A stretch of DNA of 64,000 nt from Pseudomonas taeanensis MS-3. Its GTDB lineage: Bacteria; Pseudomonadota; Gammaproteobacteria; Pseudomonadales; Pseudomonadaceae. Every line of letters begins with the position of its first letter. Positions within the stretch are counted from its first letter, which is position 1. Made by a program: the position numbers and the translations under genes. The notes under the pieces are model-generated. The model was not told where the DNA came from. It ran no database searches and saw only the letters and a list, made by a program, of their open reading frames with translations. The stretch spans positions 601,342-665,341 of the forward strand of contig NZ_AWSQ01000002.1 of assembly GCF_000498575.2 (NCBI RefSeq), given 5' to 3'. Below are positions 43,570-51,914 of this stretch, piece by piece.

Positions 43570-44001
43570 ATGCGCAAGATACTGCTGGCATTCGATGGCT
43601 CTGATAGCTCGAAACGGGCGGTGCAGTACGTGATCGACTTCGCCCGAATGCATGGCGCGACGCTGGATGTACACCTGATCAATGTGCAGCACGAGGCCGT
43701 GCTGTACGGCGAATACGTCAACGATGAAATGATCGACAACATGCAGCAAGCGCTTTTGGCCAAGGCCAGAGAAGTGCTCGAATGGCCAGCCGAGCAGCTG
43801 AAGGGTGCGGGCATTGCCCAGCAAACTCATGCCCTGCTCGGCAACGTGGCTGAGCAGGTGAGCATCGCTAGCAAGCAGCTCGGTTGCGACACTGTGGTGA
43901 TGGGCACGCGCGGCTTGGGCAGTTTCAGCGGCATGTTGCTGGGCTCGGTGGCCACTCGGGTCGTACATGCGGTGCCTGTGCCGGTGCTGCTGGTGAAATG
44001 A
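43570..44001 (+). CDS. Universal stress protein, copy 2
   Basis: A 143-residue UspA-domain protein, clearly a paralogue of the one at 41425: MRKILLAFDGSDSSKRAVQYVI, DTVVMGTRGLGSFSGMLLGSVATRVVHAVPVPVLLVK. The ATP-binding glycines are conserved. AAAGGAGA precedes the ATG at 43570 and the next bases (CTGGTGATGCGC) repeat the context of copy 1. Differences lie mostly in the central helices, where the interface or partner may differ. Confidence 0.9.
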   Translation: MRKILLAFDGSDSSKRAVQYVIDFARMHGATLDVHLINVQHEAVLYGEYVNDEMIDNMQQALLAKAREVLEWPAEQLKGAGIAQQTHALLGNVAEQVSIASKQLGCDTVVMGTRGLGSFSGMLLGSVATRVVHAVPVPVLLVK

Positions 44002-44096
44002 CGGCCTGTGGCGAACGGCTCGCCGTGGTCTGTCCGCATGCGCTTGCAGGCCACGGGAGTCGGGTTGAAAGCCCTATGCACACTTACTTCACCGAT

Positions 44097-44396
44097 TCAC
44101 TTCACAGATTCACGCCACTTGACGTTGGCGAAGCCAATTTGCACGGCCTGGTCCATCTCGACGACAGGCACCAGCTTGAATTCAAAATACGGTGTCCAGG
44201 CGCCATGCACTTGCAGAGCCGCGGCGGCCGAGTCCGTTTCGACCAGCGCCAGGCCACCGGAGCCGTCGGCATTGGCGTAGTGGGCCTTGAAGGTATAAGT
44301 CTCTGGTGGTGTCCAGTTGGCGAACAGCCTGAGTGCACGGCTCTGTGACTCCTCCGTGGCATTGGCGCGAATCTGGTAGCTGACTGCGAATAACAT
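44097..44396 (-). CDS. DUF3303-like small protein
   Basis: A 99-residue protein: MLFAVSYQIRANATEESQSRAL, LFANWTPPETYTFKAHYANADGSGG, ending in VVEMDQAVQIGFANVKWRESVK. The pattern fits the DUF3303 family of dimeric alpha-beta-barrel-like proteins without known function. AGGAGGC precedes the ATG at 44396. Confidence 0.72.
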   Translation of the reverse strand: MLFAVSYQIRANATEESQSRALRLFANWTPPETYTFKAHYANADGSGGLALVETDSAAAALQVHGAWTPYFEFKLVPVVEMDQAVQIGFANVKWRESVK

Positions 44397-44800
44397 AAGA
44401 GCCTCCTGACAGGAGTGCAGCAACGTCCCTTTGCAGGATATCGGGCAGCGAGTGTCCGGTGCGGGAATGTGGGCGGATCACCACCCTAGAACTATAGCCA
44501 AGGGCACTGTCGGCACATCGCTGTTGGGCAGGTAGGTGAGTCTGCAGGTGCGTAGCCGATGAGCCGGCACGTCTCGTACTTCTGATTGTCCGGCGCACTC
44601 GGCGTACCGCAAGAGAGAGACGGCGTTCTGTCGCGGCGAACTCTTCAAGGCACGGTGCTATTGCTGGCTTTCTGGGGCTTACAGGCGGCGCTTATGCCTG
44701 TGCTGTACGAAGTTGATCGTGCCCACGCTCGGCGAGGGTATTGCACCCATGAGCCTGGTTAACTGAGCACGATCAAGTTCGTTGGCAGGGACAGTCGAAC
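44397..44800. other. Non-coding region with a long-loop inverted repeat
   Basis: About 400 bases with no supported gene. Arms GAAGTTGATCGTGC (44709-44722) and GCACGATCAAGTTC (44767-44780) match at 13 of 14 positions, 44 bases apart. It lies just past the ppiC stop, so it may be the 3' structure of that transcript or an unrecognised small RNA. Nothing else recognised. Confidence 0.45.
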
Positions 44801-45082
44801 TTAGTCCTGGCGGCTGGTGACTTCGAGCAGGTGATAACCAAACTGGGTTTTCACCGGGCCTTGCACGACATTCAGCGGGGCGCTGAAAACTACGGTGTCG
44901 AACTCTTTAACCATCTGACCGGGGCCGAACGAGCCGAGATCGCCACCTTGACGGCTGGATGGGCAGGTCGAGTTGTCTTTAGCAACCTGGGCGAAATCGG
45001 CGCCCGCTTCGATGGAGGCTTTCAGTTCGTTGCACTTGGCTTCGCTGGCAACCAGGATGTGACGGGCAGTGGCTTTGGCCAT
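44801..45082 (-). CDS. ppiC: Parvulin-type peptidyl-prolyl isomerase
   Basis: A 93-residue protein, equal in length to E. coli PpiC: KATARHILVASEAKCNELKASI, GADFAQVAKDNSTCPSSRQGGDLGSFGPGQMV and VKTQFGYHLLEVTSR are the parvulin blocks. It has no signal peptide, so it is cytoplasmic and accelerates proline isomerisation in folding proteins. AAAGGAG precedes the ATG at 45082, ruling out the longer frame to 45139. Confidence 0.95.
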   Translation of the reverse strand: MAKATARHILVASEAKCNELKASIEAGADFAQVAKDNSTCPSSRQGGDLGSFGPGQMVKEFDTVVFSAPLNVVQGPVKTQFGYHLLEVTSRQD

Positions 45083-45369
45083 GGGGATTACTCCTTTCAG
45101 ATAAGGTGCGCAGCCTACCGCAAACAGGGGGCTAATCAAATGCTGGCAAGGCTGGATCAGGCCGGGCGGCCCCAGTTCGGTATGGATGCCCGCGCGTCAA
45201 CTCACCTGCAGTGCTGCAGCGACCGCTCTTCACCCCGTTCGGCCGAGGCGGGTTTCGCTGCGGTCTAACCTGGCCCTTGAGGCAATGGATTAACGCCGCC
45301 TTGTGCGTTGTCTAAAATGGGTGAAGAGGGCGCAACAGTGCCCAGATGTCCACTTCAGGAGGTCTCGCT

Positions 45370-45711
45370 ATGAATACCTTGACCATCGAAGGCTGGTGCA
45401 AAGCCAGCGGTGACCAGAAGTCCACTCCGATCGGAGAAATCCACTTTCGCGTCAGTGAGACCGACCATTTGCGTCTGGAACAAGCCGAGGAGCGCCTGCA
45501 GGAAACCCATGAGCCCGAAGTGATGGTCGATGTCGATATGAGCACGCTGGAACTGGTCACACCGGAGCAGTGCGGCGCCTTATCCGATTGCCAATTGCGC
45601 GTCTATCTGAGCAAAGGCGACCAACGTGGCCAGTTCCATTTGGTCGGGCATCGGGCGAGCGACGGCAGCCTGGTGTACACCAACGCGGTGATGGTCGATC
45701 AGCTGGGTTAG
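45370..45711 (+). CDS. Conserved-looking protein of unknown function
   Basis: A 113-residue soluble protein: MNTLTIEGWCKASGDQKSTPIGEIHFRV, a charged helix (EQAEERLQETHEPEVMVDVDM) and a beta-rich end (LVYTNAVMVDQLG). CAGGAGG precedes the ATG at good spacing. It is isolated between ppiC and the GlxA-type regulator. No family recognised. Confidence 0.65.
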   Translation: MNTLTIEGWCKASGDQKSTPIGEIHFRVSETDHLRLEQAEERLQETHEPEVMVDVDMSTLELVTPEQCGALSDCQLRVYLSKGDQRGQFHLVGHRASDGSLVYTNAVMVDQLG

Positions 45712-45804
45712 CCGCACCGCATTGCGCTGTGCTGTGCAGACGGCAGGTTTTTCCCGTGTGCCGGGGAAGCGTCATGGTGCTCTGGAGTACTGGCTGTGAA
45801 CCGA

Positions 45805-46788
45805 CTATTTCCGCTCCCCCTGTCGGGCAGTGCCATGGGTCATCCGATACTGTGCGGGGGTCATGCGAAAACGGCGCACGAACACCCGGACGAGATGTTC
45901 GTCGGAGGTAAAACCTGCGGCACGCGCAGCTGCCTTTGCACTGGCCCCTTGCTCTAGATGCTCGCGCGCCACTTGCAAGCGCAGAGCCTCTACGAAGGCA
46001 GCCGGGGTCTGTCCTGTTTCGGCCAGGAAATGTCGATGGAAGCTGCGCTGCGACTCACCCGCGCGGGCCGCAAGCTCATCGTTGCTGATCGGCGTCTGCA
46101 AATGTGTGCGGACCCAGTCCACCAGGCTGGCGTAGCGTCCGGCCTGCGCGTCGAGCACCAGGGAGAACTGCGACTGATTACCCAGCCGGCGTACGGGCAG
46201 GATCAGCTGCTTTGCGACTCGGCTGGCGACCCAGCGCCCGAGGTCGTGTTCCACCATGCCCAGGCACATGTCTATACCTGAAGTCACCCCGCCGGAGGTC
46301 CATAGCCGACCGTCTTGCACGTAGATCGCATCGGCTTCCACGCTGATGTTCGGGTAATGGCGATCCAGAGTGGCAGCGGCGGACCAATGGGTGGTGACTT
46401 TGCTGCCGTCAAGCAGCCCCCATTCCGCCAGGGCGAAGGCCCCCGAGCAAACCGAGCCATAGCGGCGTGCCGTGGCCGCCACCAAGCGAATCCAGGCGGC
46501 CAATGCCTGATCCTGGATTGCCGCCATCAACCCATCCTCAGCGCCGCCGGCAACGATCAGCGTATCGATGCCGGCTGGCGGCAGATCAATGATGGGGCGG
46601 GTGACAATGTCGATGCCATTCAGTGTGGCCGTGGCGCCACCTGCCGTTGACGCGCTAACCAGCTCGTAGAACGGCTCGACATTGAAGCTGTTGGCCAGCG
46701 TGAAAACGTCTGCGGGCCCTGCGACGTCGAGCATCTGCACGCCCGGGAAGGCCACCACTACAACCTTGCTTTTGTCCGCCGATTTCAT
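45805..46788 (-). CDS. GlxA-family regulator (DJ-1/PfpI domain plus AraC HTH)
   Basis: A 327-residue transcription factor. Residues about 8-180 form a DJ-1/PfpI amidotransferase-like domain (KVVVVAFPGVQMLDVAGPADVF, GSVCSGAFALAEWGLL); its GSVCSGAF carries the nucleophile-elbow Cys found in active members. The C-terminal part (about 225-320) is an AraC double helix-turn-helix (ISNDELAARAGESQRSFHRHF and ARAAGFTSDEHLVRVFVRRF). Regulators of this kind sense small molecules such as quaternary amines or amino acids. It is divergent, over 125 bases, from another DJ-1-family gene, which it probably controls. Confidence 0.88.
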   Translation of the reverse strand: MKSADKSKVVVVAFPGVQMLDVAGPADVFTLANSFNVEPFYELVSASTAGGATATLNGIDIVTRPIIDLPPAGIDTLIVAGGAEDGLMAAIQDQALAAWIRLVAATARRYGSVCSGAFALAEWGLLDGSKVTTHWSAAATLDRHYPNISVEADAIYVQDGRLWTSGGVTSGIDMCLGMVEHDLGRWVASRVAKQLILPVRRLGNQSQFSLVLDAQAGRYASLVDWVRTHLQTPISNDELAARAGESQRSFHRHFLAETGQTPAAFVEALRLQVAREHLEQGASAKAAARAAGFTSDEHLVRVFVRRFRMTPAQYRMTHGTARQGERK

Positions 46789-46913
46789 CTGTGGGACTCC
46801 GATGACGTCTATGTTTGGCAGAAATCGGCAGATTATTGTCATTGATGCCAGTCGCGGGCAATTGAAGAATGGCCGCCAAACCCAGTGCGCGACATTTCGC
46901 CCAGGATCCAACC

Positions 46914-47585
46914 ATGACTGCACCGCTGAAGATCGGCTTTCTGCTGTACCCCAACCTGACACAGCTCGACCTCACGGGCCCCGCTCAAGTGTTCGCCCAT
47001 ATGAGTGGCAGCCAACGTCACTTCGTTTGGAAGACCATGGAAGCGGTGCCCAGTGATTCCGGCATCAGCTTGCTGCCGACCGACACGTTCGAGTCCTGCC
47101 CCGATCTCGACCTGCTGTGCATTCCCGGTGGTCCCGGCCAGAACGCCTTGATGCAGGACGCTGCGGTGCTCGGCTGGTTATCGCGCCAGGGCGCGCAAGC
47201 AAGCTGGATCACCAGTGTCTGCTCGGGTTCATTGCTGCTCGGTGCAGCCGGCTTGTTGAAGGGCTATCGCGCGGCCAGCCACTGGAACTACCGCCAGTAC
47301 CTGCCGGCTTTCGGCGCCACCATCGACGAAGGGCGGGTGGTCAGGGATCGCAACCGCATCACGGGTGGCGGTATAACCGCCGGCATCGACTTTGCATTGG
47401 AGGTCGTCGCCACGCTGCGAGGGCAGGCAGAGGCAGAGGAGATTCAACTGCTGCTCGAGTACGCACCGCAACCCCCGTTCGATTGCGGGCGACCGGAACT
47501 AGCCGAGCCGCAGCTCGTTGAACGGGTCAGGCAGCGTCTTGCGACATCCGTGCACAGCATGCAAGGCCACGCTGCGAAGGAGTGA
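46914..47585 (+). CDS. DJ-1/PfpI-family protein, isonitrile hydratase-like
   Basis: A 223-residue cytoplasmic protein. KIGFLLYPNLTQLDLTGPAQVF, LDLLCIPGGPGQNALMQD, TSVCSGSLLLGAAGLLKGYRAASHW and GGGITAGIDFALEV line up with Pseudomonas isonitrile hydratase, which hydrates isonitriles to N-substituted formamides; the Cys of SVCSGS (about residue 103) is the expected nucleophile. The whole family is easily confused by eye with other PfpI proteins. It is divergent from a GlxA-type regulator. Confidence 0.8.
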   Translation: MTAPLKIGFLLYPNLTQLDLTGPAQVFAHMSGSQRHFVWKTMEAVPSDSGISLLPTDTFESCPDLDLLCIPGGPGQNALMQDAAVLGWLSRQGAQASWITSVCSGSLLLGAAGLLKGYRAASHWNYRQYLPAFGATIDEGRVVRDRNRITGGGITAGIDFALEVVATLRGQAEAEEIQLLLEYAPQPPFDCGRPELAEPQLVERVRQRLATSVHSMQGHAAKE

Positions 47586-47631
47586 CGGGGCCAGGGCGGT
47601 GGGCCCGGCGCCTATGGCGGGTGGGTATACC

Positions 47632-48126
47632 TCAGGCTTCGCGGCCATGGGCGGCGGCCCGCAGCTGCGTGGTGTCGACGCGCACGAAGGTGGAATCGCC
47701 GATGGCGGTGAGCACGTCGCCGGCAAACACCTCGCAGATCACCCGAGTCTTGCGCCCGACCTCGCCGTCAACCCTGGCACGCAGGGTCAGGGGCACGCCC
47801 ATAGGCGTCGGCTTGATGAACTTGATACCGAGGTTGCCGGTGACGCAGTCGATGCGCGGCAGACTGCCGGCTTCGCGCTGTTCTACGCGGTAGTGGTAGG
47901 CCATGGCCGTCCAGTTTGAATGGCAGTCCACCAGCATGGCAATCAGCCCGCCGTAGACCAGGTCCGGCCAGCCGCAGTACTTGGCGTCGGGCAGGTGCTC
48001 GGCCATGACATGCACGCCATCTTCATGCCAGTAGCTCTTGACGTGCAACCCGTGCGGGTTGCGCCCGCCGCAGCCGTAACAGACACCTTCAGGTGCGGCC
48101 AGATCTTGAAGAGGGGCGTCGTGCAT
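47632..48126 (-). CDS. PaaI-type hotdog-fold thioesterase
   Basis: A 164-residue protein with a hotdog fold: GVCYGCGGRNPHGLHVKSYW, GGLIAMLVDCHSNWTAMAYHY and NLGIKFIKPTPMGVPLTLRARV. The helix start GGLIAMLVDCHS holds the acidic residue that activates water in acyl-CoA thioesterases. ATG at 48126 is the likely start (AAGG upstream), with ATG at 48156 also possible. Two early cysteines (CYGCG) could bind zinc. Substrate unknown. Confidence 0.82.
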   Translation of the reverse strand: MHDAPLQDLAAPEGVCYGCGGRNPHGLHVKSYWHEDGVHVMAEHLPDAKYCGWPDLVYGGLIAMLVDCHSNWTAMAYHYRVEQREAGSLPRIDCVTGNLGIKFIKPTPMGVPLTLRARVDGEVGRKTRVICEVFAGDVLTAIGDSTFVRVDTTQLRAAAHGREA

Positions 48127-48290
48127 GTTGGTGCCTTGTCCTGGGAAATGGCCCACCAGCCTAGCGGCTTTCGCCGGGGAACTGAACCAGGGGCTCTCGG
48201 CGTTTGCCCAGGTGTCGACAAGTCCGGCCGCTGTTGTGGGCCGGGGTTATGCCTGGCTGCTAATGGTCGGTGAGCAGGCCCGTGTCGCCG

Positions 48291-48590
48291 TTACTTGACC
48301 ACATCCAGGCGTTTATCGGTGAACACGCAGAGCACGCCGGCTTTGTTGGCCATCACCTGATAATTGAAGTCGCAATAGGCCGCAGCCACGCTCAGGGCCA
48401 TCTGCTCGCTGATGGGCTGGCCTTGATCCGGGCGGAACCAGGCCATCTGCCCGGCCTTGCAGCGCTCCGCCTGGGGGTCGGTGTTGTAGGTACACAGACT
48501 GCTCTGATCGTTGGGTGGCGCGTCGTTGAAGCAGGCGGACAAGGACAGGGCAGCGGCGCTCAGCAGGAGCAGACGGACGAGAGTGCGCAT
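48291..48590 (-). CDS. Small lipoprotein of unknown function
   Basis: A 99-residue exported lipoprotein: MRTLVRLLLLSAAALSLSACFND, lipobox LSAC. The mature part has four cysteines (SSLCTYN, AERCKAG, AYCDFN, VLCVF), probably two disulfides. ATG at 48590 is favoured over 48608 because the N-terminus then matches a standard signal. No family recognised. Confidence 0.7.
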   Translation of the reverse strand: MRTLVRLLLLSAAALSLSACFNDAPPNDQSSLCTYNTDPQAERCKAGQMAWFRPDQGQPISEQMALSVAAAYCDFNYQVMANKAGVLCVFTDKRLDVVK

Positions 48591-48705
48591 GGCAGGGAAT
48601 TCCAGCAAGGAAAGGAAGGGTGAGGATTAGTCTCGGGATTTCCGCGAAGGTTCCGTTGCCGCCGGGTTGATCGCTTGCCGATGCAAGTGTGGGCGCCAGC
48701 CGAAA

Positions 48706-48729
48706 TGTGGGAGCGGCCTTGGCCGCGAA
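48706..48729. repeat. GGAGCGGCCTTGGCCGCGA-type interspersed repeat
   Basis: TGTGGGAGCGGCCTTGGCCGCGAA, a short GC-rich palindrome with GCGGCC-TT-GGCCGC at its core. The same core recurs at 53000-53022. It is a known kind of Pseudomonas intergenic repeat. The surrounding 48591-48901 holds no other recognised feature. Confidence 0.75.
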
Positions 48730-48901
48730 GCCCTAGTCGCTGAGATGCGGGCTTCGTACCTGACCCCCCGCATGTCCATCGCTTGCGGTCATGGGTACTC
48801 GCTTCGGACCATGATGATTGCGTTCGCTGACAGATGTTCTCATTGGCGAACGATTGCGATTCTATTTATAATTCGCGCCTTTTGATCGAGGCTGGCCTGC
48901 C

Positions 48902-49942
48902 GTGGGTGTTCTCTCGTCTTTCTATGACCACCTGAACGAACTGGCGATCGAGCCGGTCATCGCGCAGTTTTCCGGTATTTTCGATCTGAACGGGCGTTTC
49001 GGCGTGCTGTTTCTCGGCGTGTCCTACGCCGTCGCCTACGCCCTGTTTCGCTTCAGGCGGCAGCGCGGGCTGACCGACGCGCGCTCGTTCTGGCAGTTCA
49101 TCGGTGGCAGCCGGGTCAATTTCCATCGCTCGGCGTTGCTGGATTACCGCTACTACTTCGTGCGGGCCATCCTCAAAGTCGCGCTGGTGCTGCCGATCAT
49201 CGGCCTGGTCGACCCGCATATCCTGCGCGCCGCCGATTACATGGCCTTTTTCAGCAACCTCTGGGGCGCGCGTCCGCAACTGGGGCAGAACCTGTCACTT
49301 TCCCTGCTATACGGGCTGGGGGTGTTTCTGGTCAGCGACTTCACCCATTACTGGGTTCACCGGGCCTTTCATTGCCGCTGGCTGTGGGCGTTCCACAAGG
49401 TCCACCACTCGGCACCCGTGCTGGTGCCGGTGACCGCGAGCCGGGTGCACTTCGTCGAAAAGCTGGTCGGCAAACTGGCCAGCGCCATCTGCCTCGGCGC
49501 CTACGCTGGTGTCTTCTGGTACGCCTGCGGCGGGGAAATCAGCCGATATACCCTGTTCGGTGTGACCTACCTGGTGTTCATCTGCAGCGCCCTGGCGGCC
49601 AACCTGCGCCATAGCCATGTCTGGCTGTCGTTCGGGCCGTGGCTCGAGCATGTGCTGAACAGCCCGGCCCAGCACCAGATCCACCACAGTGATGCGCCCC
49701 GGCACTTCCACAGGAACTTCGGCACCAACCTGTCACTGTGGGACTGGATGTTCGGCACGCTCTACGTCACCACCTCGAAGCCGGAAGCCATCAGCTTTGG
49801 CACTGCCGAGCAGGATTCCCATCGCTACATGACGCTCTACGGCTTGATCGTCACGCCCTTCGTCGATACCGCCCGCCAGCTTTTCCCGACCAAGCGCGCC
49901 CAGGCCGTTGTGCCTGGATCTACCGAGACGTCTTATTCTTAG
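48902..49942 (+). CDS. Sterol desaturase/fatty acid hydroxylase-family membrane protein
   Basis: A 346-residue membrane protein with about five to six membrane segments. The di-iron histidine clusters are HYWVHR (about 149-154), HKVHH (about 163-167) and HQIHH (about 259-263), the defining pattern of this superfamily. Members hydroxylate or desaturate lipids at the membrane. The start is a GTG at 48902 with GAGG about 10 bases upstream; no ATG fits. Its 104-residue N-terminal part lacks motifs. Substrate unknown. Confidence 0.87.
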   Translation: MGVLSSFYDHLNELAIEPVIAQFSGIFDLNGRFGVLFLGVSYAVAYALFRFRRQRGLTDARSFWQFIGGSRVNFHRSALLDYRYYFVRAILKVALVLPIIGLVDPHILRAADYMAFFSNLWGARPQLGQNLSLSLLYGLGVFLVSDFTHYWVHRAFHCRWLWAFHKVHHSAPVLVPVTASRVHFVEKLVGKLASAICLGAYAGVFWYACGGEISRYTLFGVTYLVFICSALAANLRHSHVWLSFGPWLEHVLNSPAQHQIHHSDAPRHFHRNFGTNLSLWDWMFGTLYVTTSKPEAISFGTAEQDSHRYMTLYGLIVTPFVDTARQLFPTKRAQAVVPGSTETSYS

Positions 49943-50153
49943 CAGGCCGTTGTAAATGTAGCGAGCGACGGCTTGTGGGCGCGGGTGGTCTACAGTTTGT
50001 CGGCGCCGGGGGGCGTATCCGACGCTTGCTGTACAGGTCAGAGCCGTTACGGTGAATATGTAGCGTTGCTCGAGCCACCTTGCTGGTGCGGGTAATAAAT
50101 GACGCCAGTCCTTTTGGCTCATCATCGGTGCAGTCAGGTCGAGGGAAGTTGCC

Positions 50154-51005
50154 ATGCATGTCAGGTCATCCGTTCTGCGTTTTGCCGCGTGCTCGTTGGG
50201 GCTGGTAGTTGCCGTCGCCGCCAGCGCGGCCGAGGAGGCACGGCTGGTCGAGTCGATCAATGCCTATCGCAGCCAAGTGCAGCGTTGCGCGGAGCAAGCC
50301 TCCGAGGAGCTGCTGCCACTGACGGCCGACCCGCGCCTGGTACTGCCCGCCAGCGGTGGCGGCGACCTGCAGCAAGCACTGGCGCGCACCGCCTATCCCA
50401 TGGTCAATGTGCAGGCCATCAGCCTGTCCGGGCCGCGCGATGCGTCAGCGGCGATGAAGGTGCTGCAGGAGAGCTACTGCCAGGTGTTGCTGGACCCGCA
50501 GTTCGTCGACATCGGCGTGAGCCGCCTGGAGCGCGACTGGCGCATCGTACTGGCGCGGCCGCTGCTCGGCGGGCGCCTGGGCGACTGGCAGGCAGAAGGG
50601 CAGAAGCTGCTCGGGCAGGTCAATGCCGTGCGGGCACAGGCGCGCCAGTGTGGTGCCCAGTCGTTTGCCGCGGCGACGCCACTGGTGTGGAACGCCACAC
50701 TGGGCGCGGCAGCCGAAACCCATAGCCGGGGCATGGCCAACGGCAACTTCTTCGCCCACCAAGACCGTGATGGTCGCACTCCGGGCGACCGCGCGGAACT
50801 GGCCGGCTACGGCGGGCGGCGGATCGGCGAGAACATCGCCGCCGGACTGGACGCCACGCGCAAGGTGGTCGACGGCTGGCTATCCAGTCCTGGTCATTGC
50901 GCCAACCTGATGAATCCACAGTTCAGCGAGTTGGGCGCAGCCTATGCGACCGATCCCAAAAGCGATGCAGGGATCTACTGGACGGCGCTGTTCGGCGCGC
51001 CCTGA
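50154..51005 (+). CDS. Exported CAP/SCP-domain protein, possibly two domains
   Basis: A 283-residue protein with a signal peptide (cleavage near AASAAEE, about 25). The C-terminal half (about 150-283) is a CAP domain: WNATLGAAAETHSRGMANGNFFAHQDRDG, GENIAAG and SSPGHCANLMNP. The N-terminal half (about 28-140) repeats parts of the same layout (VESINAYRSQVQRC, LVLPA, LQQALA, ARTAYPMVNVQAIS, CQVLLDP, IGVSR), so it looks like a decayed second copy without the metal-site histidines. The role in bacteria is not established. A terminator follows. Confidence 0.83.
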   Translation: MHVRSSVLRFAACSLGLVVAVAASAAEEARLVESINAYRSQVQRCAEQASEELLPLTADPRLVLPASGGGDLQQALARTAYPMVNVQAISLSGPRDASAAMKVLQESYCQVLLDPQFVDIGVSRLERDWRIVLARPLLGGRLGDWQAEGQKLLGQVNAVRAQARQCGAQSFAAATPLVWNATLGAAAETHSRGMANGNFFAHQDRDGRTPGDRAELAGYGGRRIGENIAAGLDATRKVVDGWLSSPGHCANLMNPQFSELGAAYATDPKSDAGIYWTALFGAP

Positions 51006-51204
51006 GGGTTAATTCGGCGGGAGGAAACCGCGAAGCGTTTGTCACTGTGCGGTTATTCAGGCTACTTGCCGGCGGAGTTGAGTGCGGAGAAATAGATTGG
51101 AAATTTGCATGCAGCAGTAAGCCGGCCCACTGCGCTCAAACGAAAAGCCGTGGTCTGTTCCCTGTTGCTCTCAGTTGTTCTGTTGGTGCGAATCGGCAGG
51201 CACA

Positions 51205-51233
51205 AAAAAGCCGGCTGATTGGGCCGGCTTTTT
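51205..51233. terminator. Bidirectional rho-independent terminator
   Basis: AAAAAGCCGGC (51205-51215) pairs exactly with GCCGGCTTTTT (51223-51233) around TGATTGG. The A and T runs make it work in both directions, for the CAP gene on one side and the repeat-peptide gene on the other. Confidence 0.92.
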
Positions 51234-51256
51234 ATCTGGCAGCAGTTCCGATTTAG

Positions 51257-51292
51257 TCATACGAAGTTCTCGATCAGACAGTCGGGGCTACC
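51257..51292 (-). pseudogene. Sixth EGGSDR repeat, cut off by a stop codon
   Basis: Directly after the TAA of the repeat protein the frame continues with GSPDCLIENFV and then TGA. It aligns with the repeat unit AEGGSDRLIENRV: the GAA codon has become TAA and three further residues differ (G to missing, R to C, R to F). It was probably once translated as a sixth unit and has since decayed. Confidence 0.65.
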
Positions 51293-51577
51293 TTAGGCAA
51301 CGCGGTTGTCGATCAGACGATCAGAGCCACCTTCGGCGACGCGGTTTTCGATCAGGCGATCAGAGCCACCTTCGGCGACGCGGTTATCGATCAGACGATC
51401 CGAACCACCTTCGGCGACGCGGTTATCGATCAGACGATCCGAACCACCTTCGGCAATGCGGCTTTCGATCAGGCGATCCGAGCCGCCTTCAGCGACAACA
51501 GGTTGAGCGGAGGAGGCGGCAAAAACGTTGGCGGCCAGTACAGAGAAAGCAAAGCTGAGGATGAGTTGGCGTTTCAT
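51293..51577 (-). CDS. Exported protein of five 13-residue EGGSDR repeats
   Basis: A 94-residue protein. A signal peptide (MKRQLILSFAFSVLAANVFA) is followed by a short linker and five units of AEGGSDRLIxxRV, where xx is ES, DN, DN, EN, DN. DNA units are 39 bases and nearly identical. GGAGCACACC precedes the ATG at 51577. Each unit has a Gly-Gly-Ser turn, acidic and basic residues, and an Arg-Val end that could be processed. Roles such as envelope stress peptide, repeat scaffold or precursor of processed peptides are speculative. A decayed sixth unit follows the stop. Confidence 0.82.
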   Translation of the reverse strand: MKRQLILSFAFSVLAANVFAASSAQPVVAEGGSDRLIESRIAEGGSDRLIDNRVAEGGSDRLIDNRVAEGGSDRLIENRVAEGGSDRLIDNRVA

Positions 51578-51914
51578 GGTGGTGTGCTCCGGGGGGGCTG
51601 GTTGGGTACGGAGCAGATGGTACGCTCGAGGTTTTTTAAGAGAACTTCATTGGGCTGATGGTAAACATCGATGCCAGCAATAGCGCATCGAGCAGCACGT
51701 CTGTTGGCAGGAGCGGGGGCATGAGCGTGATCTGTCACGCTACGGTTTCTCGTCACTCCTGGTGTGGACACGGCGCGCAAGCCCCTCCCGGCAAAGCGTG
51801 TGCAGGCGATTGCGAAACGTCCTGTACTTAGCGCCGATCAACCCATCCGCCGATGCCATTAACAGGCCAGCCCCGGCAGCCTTGTACACTGTGGTTTTCC
51901 CAGAGAACCTTGTC

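Noticed and set aside
44182..44598. A 138-codon frame overlapping the DUF3303-like gene
   Set aside because: Out of frame with a gene that has an excellent ribosome site; composition is shadow-like.
51175..51558. Plus-strand frames across the EGGSDR repeat region (Arg/Ser-rich repeats)
   Set aside because: They are the complement of the repeat gene, without signal peptide or ribosome site, while the minus-strand gene has both.
51306..51578. Tandem direct repeats as a CRISPR array
   Set aside because: The 39-base units are contiguous without spacers and code an in-frame protein on the minus strand.
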